A DNA stretch of 64,000 bases from Oenanthe sinensis. Lineage: Eukaryota; Streptophyta; Magnoliopsida; Apiales; Apiaceae. The stretch lies in NCBI GenBank assembly GCA_028671895.1, contig CM053799.1, positions 50,407,455-50,471,454 on the forward strand. The letters run 5' to 3'. The translations under genes were made by a program, and so were the position numbers. A model generated the notes under the pieces. It was not told where the DNA came from and searched no databases. It saw nothing but the letters and a program-made list of their open reading frames with translations. Shown piece after piece: positions 59,288 to 64,000 of the stretch (its first letter is position 1; the number at the start of each line of letters is the position of its first letter).

Positions 59288-59400
59288 TTACTTTTTCTTT
59301 GGTACCCAAACTTGATTGGGTCCAAGAGGTTTAGATAAGTAAAAAGATTTAGCTACAAACTTTATATCGTACAAGTGAAGAAACATTTTGTAATACATTT
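59288..59400 (-). pseudogene. Element H gag, C-terminal fragment
   Basis: About 35 codons ending FYLSKPLGPNQVWVPKKK and TAA (59288-59290), the family's gag terminus. Upstream the frame is closed by stops and the homology becomes unclear by about 59410. Confidence 0.65.
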
Positions 59401-59506
59401 GAGACTATGCCTTGGTTGGCACTCCTATTTAAAGATCCAAAATGTGGAGTATTGAGCCGTATTTTTGGTTATCCTTATACTTATGAGCTAGAGAGAGCTC
59501 CTACAC
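59401..59506. other. Unassigned junction between H and I
   Basis: About 100 bp that I cannot assign. It contains a palindrome GAGCTAGAGAGAGCTC near 59486-59501. It may be the end of H or sequence into which I inserted. Confidence 0.4.
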
Positions 59507-59988
59507 TGGTAATTGATAACCTTATAGTTTTGATGATAACTCTAGTAACAAGCTGATAGCTTGTATTTGACGTTGTTAGCATTCTTATATGTTTATACTG
59601 CAGAAGTACTAACATTGTTTTGCAGAATTCAGAATAATGAATTATCAGTAAGGTAACAAGTGACAGGTCAAGATTAATAGCAAGCTGATAAGTACAAGAT
59701 TGATTCTAATAGCAAGCTAACAGTCTCCGCCCAGATTCTGTTGAAGATAAAGCAAAGTGCGGATTTCAAGGAGATTTTGTAGGGGTCGAACCTGACTAAA
59801 ATTCTTGTGTGTGCTTTACTTGCTGGTATCTATTTTCTGTTTTGCATTATCACTGTCAGCGTGCTGACAATATATAATCTACCTTAACAGCAAGCTGCTA
59901 GTCAGTTTCTGACATATTCGGTAATTCATAAAAATTGGGTATAATTAGCCATAACACCTATTCACCCCCCTCTAGGTGTGTAATTTCA
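59507..59988 (+). repeat. Element I 5' LTR
   Basis: It ends TTTCA at 59988, two bases before the primer site. The start is placed at TGGTAATTGATAACC (59507), with TGATAACC at 59514 as the alternative. If 59507 is right, the TSD would be TACAC. The LTR contains several AGCAAGCTGATAG-type repeats and the stem-loop ACACCTA/TAGGTGT (59954-59960 with 59973-59979). No strong TATA box is seen. Confidence 0.65.
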
Positions 59989-59990
59989 TT

Positions 59991-60002
59991 TGGTTTCAGA
60001 GC
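59991..60002 (+). other. Primer-binding site of element I
   Basis: TGGTTTCAGAGC differs by one base from the initiator-Met tRNA complement. Confidence 0.8.
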
Positions 60003-60045
60003 TTTGGAATACTAACACTTCTGTAACAGGAATAGTATTGATCAA

Positions 60046-62008
60046 ATGGCTGACCCATTCTTTGGAAAGAGTTATATGTCGACACCAATTCTCACAGGGA
60101 CTGACAATTACAACTGGTGGAAAGGACAAATGGAGACATTCTTATCCAGAGATCCTCTTGTTCTTAGAGTTGTGCAGAAAGGTCCATACGAATTTCTAGA
60201 CATGGATGGCAAACCAAAAGATGTTGATGATCTTACAACCGATGAGCTGTCAAAGTATGGTTACAATGGAAAAGCTAGAAGGATACTCATTAGCGGCTTG
60301 GATCAAACTGAGTATGACAAAGTTTCCTCTCTCAAATCTGCAAAGGAAATTTGGGTAGCTTTGGAGACTTATCATGAAGGGTCTAAAACACTCCGGAAGG
60401 TGAAACTCAGCAAGCTAATGAATGAGTTTGGAAATTTCAAGCTCAAGGAAAGTGAAACTATTCGAGAAAGTCAAGCAAGGTTTCAAGTCATTATCAACAG
60501 CCTACAAAGACTAGGCAAAAAGATTCCACAAGATGAGATCAACATGAAGGTGCTTAGTGCAGTTCCATTTGTCTATGAAGCAAAAGTCACGACGTTGGAA
60601 TCAGCTGCAACTATTGACACTATGGATCATCTAGCTATATTTGCTGAGCTAGAACAGTTCGAAACAAAGTTACAAGATGGCAAAGGTGTCAAGGCTCCTA
60701 CAGAGAAAATGAAGAATCTGGCATTGCATTCTACTAACAGCAAGCTGGAATCTGATGAAGATACCAAATCTGATGAAGAAATGGCACTTCTCTCAAGGAA
60801 AATCAAAAAGATGATTGAAAAGAAAAACATAATGAAAAGAGACAAGGGTAAAGCTCTTGGTGCAAGGAGAGAATCAAAATCAAAAGATGACACATGTTTC
60901 GAATGTGGCAAGAAAGGGCACTTCAAAAGAGATTGTACAAGCTGAAAAACAAGCCAAGGCAGTCTAAACATTAAACTGATTTCAAAGACCGGAAGAAATC
61001 TAAGGCACTTCTTACCTGGAGTGATGATGAAGATTCAGCTTCTGATGATGAGTCAAGTGATGAGATGGTGAATTTGGCTCTTGTTGGCATTGATGGCTCA
61101 AGTGACACTGACTATTCTGGATCAGACACAAGTAGTGAGGTAAATTCTTTAAGTTCTGATTTACCTAATGATATTTCTTTGTTAGATGATCTAACCATGC
61201 AGGAAAAGAGTAATATTAATATGGTTGATCTTTTAGAGTTAAAGAATGAGAACTATGAGCTAGAAAAAGAAAATGTTCATCTCAAGAAGGTCATTGCCGA
61301 TTTTCTAACCGAAAAGAATTCCAAATCAAACAATGGAATCATAGCTGCTCTCAAGGAACAAATCTCTCAACTTGAAGGAAACAATCATCAAATTCAGAGA
61401 AGGAATGAAACTCTCATGAAGGAACTCAGCTCGCTAACAGCAGATCTCAAAGAAAGAAATAATAGCTTGAAAGTTTTTGAGATAAGCAAAACTGAAACTA
61501 TGCTTCAAATATCTCAGCAAGCTGAAAAGATCAAGGAGATGGAAGCTGAAATCAACCAACTTCAGAAAGGATTGAGAAAGTTTGTTCATGGAGAAGAAAT
61601 TCTTAAAAACATAATGAAACAAACAAAAGTCTCATCATGCAAGGAAGGTCTTGGATCCACATCTCTACCCAAGGACAAGTCTTTGAAATATGAAGGCAAG
61701 GATGGTATTCCATATAAGTATGCTATGCCCTGGTCAACATGTCACAAGTGTGAGAAGAAAGGTCATCTAGCTGAAAATTGCAATGTTCAAAGCAAAGTAT
61801 CAGCAAGCTGGAAAAGACAGATAGCTCACTGGAAGCAAGTTGGAAAAGACAGATAGCTCACTGGAAGCAAGCTGATAAGACTGGCAGAACAAGAGATCGA
61901 GCTCACAAAGTGGTCCAAATGTGGATCAAGAAATCTGATTTAAATGTTCTATATGTTTTATCAACTAACCATGCTGGACCCAACCAAATATGGGTACCAA
62001 AACGTTGA
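60046..62008 (+). pseudogene. gag: Element I gag (stop, frame change, 32-bp duplication)
   Basis: The gag structural protein. The first frame (ATG 60046, MADPFFGKSYMS) runs 299 codons to TGA 60943-60945. It ends in an intact zinc knuckle CFECGKKGHFKRDC followed at once by the break, which looks like a one-base loss. The second frame (open from about 60950, recorded from 61065) has an acidic Ser/Asp stretch, a long coiled coil (61200-61620) and a second knuckle CHKCEKKGHLAENC (about 61741-61782). A tandem duplication of 32 bp (61802-61833 and 61834-61865) then shifts the frame. The gag end GPNQIWVPKR with TGA at 62006-62008 is in the shifted frame. Confidence 0.88.
61802..61865 (+). repeat. 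32-bp tandem duplication in I gag
   Basis: Two head-to-tail copies starting AGCAAGCTGGAAAAGACAG and AGCAAGTTGGAAAAGACAG differ at one base. The next bases (AGCAAGCTGATAAG, 61866) begin like a third copy. Because 32 is not a multiple of three, the reading frame breaks. Confidence 0.92.
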
Positions 62009-62039
62009 GTTGTTCATGTTTGTTCTGTAAGTATGTCTT

Positions 62040-64000
62040 GTGGCCAATGTAAAATCAAATCAATGGATCTTGGACAGTGGTTGCACTAGACATATGAGTG
62101 GAGATAAATCTCAGTTTCTTAGTCTAAAGATGAAGAAGGGTGGCAAGGTCACAATTGGTGATAGCAAAACACTTCCAATTCTTGGCAAAGGAACTATTGG
62201 TAATAGTATCATCTCTATCAATAAAGTACAATATGTTAAAGGTCTCACTTATAATTTACTTAGTATAAGTCAGTTATTTGATGATGGTCATAAGGTTGTA
62301 TTTGGTATGCATGATTGTACTATTTTTGTTGGTACTAACAAAGTCCCCCTAGTTGCTAGAAGGGAAGGAAATATATATTTATTGAACTTTGAAGAACAGG
62401 ATAAATCATATTGTTTAGCAGCAGTGGACAATAATCCAGAAATTTGGCATAGAAGGCTTGGACATGCTCATATGGAGCTTCTCAGCAAGTTGTCAGCAAA
62501 ACAACTAGTTAGAGGGTTGCCAAAGCTAAAGTATGCTAAGATGGATATATGTTCTGCTTGTCAATTGGGAAAGCAGACAAGGACTTCTCATAAAAACAAG
62601 AAAGTGGTATCAACTTCTAAACCTTTAGAACTTCTTCATTTGGATTTATTTGGTCCGGAAGCATACAAAAGTATTGGAGGTAAACAATATGCTTTTGTTA
62701 TTGTTGATGATTATTCAAGATTTACATGGGTATTGTTTCTTCGTACTAAAGATTGTGCTTTTAGTGAATTTGAGATACTAATAAAGTTGCTTGAGAACAA
62801 GTTCAATACAAGACTTGTAGGTATAAGAAGTGATCATGGTGGAGAATTCCAAAAAGATTTTGTTTCTTATTGTGAAGAAAGAGGCATTTCACATGAATTC
62901 TCAGCACCACGTACCCCTCAGCAAAACGGAGTTGTGGAACGTAAGAACAGATCTTTGCAAGAAACAGCAAGGACTTTATTGCAGGAAAGCATGCTGCCGA
63001 GAAGCTTTTGGGCAGAAGCTGTGAACACAGCATGCTATGTTCTTAACAGGGTGCTTATCAGGCCTATTCTTAACAAAACTCCATATGAATTGCTGAAGAA
63101 GAAGAAACCAAACATTAGTTACTTCAAAATGTTTGGATCAAGATGCTATGTACTCAAAACCATGGATAAAGATGGTAAATTCGATGCTAAATCTTATGAG
63201 GCAATATTCTTGGGTTATTCTTTGACAAGTCGTGCTTATAGAGTCTATAACTTATCTAAAAGAATTGTTGAAGAGTCTATAAATGTTTCATTTCAAGAAA
63301 TTACTCATGATCTAGATGAGGTTGAGGAAGATGTTGCAGGAACAGGTTCTGGCAGCAAGTTGACAAAGAAAGATACTGGATCTCAGCAAGCTGACAAGTC
63401 AACAGATGCAACTCCAGAAGCAAATAAGCAAGATGGAACTTCTTCTATTGATGAAACCTTGGAGAAAATAGATACATTCACTTTAGATGGTCCAACAGAT
63501 AATGTGTCACCTTCATTCCAGAGAGGTCAACTACATGAAGAAGTCATTGCTCAACATTCATTGCCAAAGTCAACTAGAATAGTCAAGAATCATCCTCCTG
63601 ACTTGATCATTAGTGATAAATCAGAAGGAGTCAAGACAAGGAAAGGTCAAGCAAATATTTGTGCTTTTGCAGCCTTTCTAGCTCAACAGGAACCAAAGAA
63701 TGTTAAGGAAGCATTAGAAGATGAAAATTGGATCATGACAATGCAAGAGGAATTAAATCAATTTGAAAGATGTGATGTTTGAGAACTTGTAGAGCCACCT
63801 AAGGATGCTTCAATCATTGGTACTAAATGGGTGTTCAAAAACAAGGTTAATGAATATGGCACTATAACTCGCAACAAAGCAAGACTAGTTTCACAAGGGT
63901 ATAATCAACAAGAAGGAATCGACTTTGATCAAACTTATGCTCCAGTTGCAAGGACGGAATCTATAAGGATGCTACTCTCATTTGCATGCTTCAAGAAAAT
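62040..64000 (+). pseudogene. pol: Element I pol, partial at window edge, one TGA
   Basis: The frame is open from about 62040 (no ATG at the start; NVKSNQWILDSGCTRHMSGD) to the edge, except TGA at 63780-63782. That TGA replaces the conserved Trp of the V-W-E-L-V block. Protease: LDSGCTRHMSGD. Integrase zinc finger: WHRRLGHAHM...CSACQLGK. Catalytic core: LHLDLFGPEAY, RSDHGGEF (about 62826) and NGVVERKNRSLQE. A linker rich in Ser/Thr/Asp lies at 63300-63590. The RT starts at NWIMTMQEELNQFE (about 63727) and reaches SIRMLLSFAC at the edge. RT palm, YVDD and RNase H lie beyond the window. Confidence 0.9.

Larger units (their letters stand above)
48954..59400 (-). mobile_element. Element H: best preserved Sirevirus, 5' end missing
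   Basis: A minus-strand copia element with 3' LTR (48954-50288), polypurine tract, ORF2 (50480-54628), a spacer with a TATA box, pol (56031-59276) and the last codons of gag (59288 to about 59400). The rest of gag, the primer site and the 5' LTR are absent; element I begins about 100 bp beyond. The left TSD would be AATGG (48949-48953), inside element G, and its partner is lost. Pol has no stop and ORF2 only one, so loss of the 5' end is the main defect. Confidence 0.9.
59507..64000 (+). mobile_element. Element I: copia element, runs off right edge
   Basis: A plus-strand element with a short 5' LTR, primer site, gag with two zinc knuckles, and pol up to the RT fingers at the window end. The LTR ends with the same C-rich stem-loop as the Sireviruses, but the proteins form a separate family (RSDHGGEF integrase, a gag unlike B or D). 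Gag has a stop, a frame change and a 32-bp duplication. Pol has one TGA. Confidence 0.85.

Overview
This window is plant nuclear DNA, most likely a eudicot intergenic or heterochromatic block. It is built almost entirely of nested LTR retrotransposons. I recognise no host gene, tRNA or rRNA gene, and no bacterial feature. The eukaryotic and plant assignment rests on Ty1/copia gag-pol proteins, tRNA-iMet primer sites, TATA-driven LTRs and 5-bp target-site duplications (TSDs). Most elements look like the Sirevirus (SIRE/Maximus) branch of copia: RSDNGTEF-type integrase, an extra ORF2 downstream of pol, G-rich polypurine tracts, and a C-rich stem-loop at the LTR 3' end.

Layout, with element names used throughout. 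A (plus, enters from the left edge, ends 18703) is an old Sirevirus. B (plus, 2012-14061, TSD AAAAC) is inserted in A's pol-ORF2 spacer. C (10748-12290, TSD ACCCC) is a solo LTR inside B's ORF2. D (plus, 18704-46684) is a Sirevirus with decayed gag, pol and ORF2; A appears to have inserted into its leader. E (minus, 27994-44000, TSD GGTGA) is a close relative of A inserted into D's ORF2. F (28340-33396) is a truncated element with a roughly 4.3-kb LTR that broke E's 3' LTR. G (about 46690-48953) is an AT-rich terminal-inverted-repeat element. H (minus, 48954 to about 59400) is the best preserved Sirevirus, with an uninterrupted 1092-codon pol frame and a nearly open ORF2, but it lacks most of gag and the 5' LTR. 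I (plus, about 59507 to the right edge) is another copia element, read up to the reverse transcriptase fingers.

How the parts work together: in each Sirevirus the LTR promoter would drive gag-pol (capsid, protease, integrase, reverse transcriptase, RNase H), and ORF2 encodes the extra envelope-like protein of unproven function. None of the copies looks autonomous.

The most striking unexplained signal is regulatory. In D and in H the LTR has an array of a family-specific short repeat just upstream of its TATA box. The same motif is arrayed a second time upstream of a TATA box in front of ORF2. The motif differs completely between families: TCGAGAAGTC-type in D, a palindromic GGCGCC hairpin in H. 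Within an element the two promoters match. This suggests a separate, co-regulated ORF2 promoter. The hairpin arms show compensatory changes, and the U5 stem-loop also covaries between five families.
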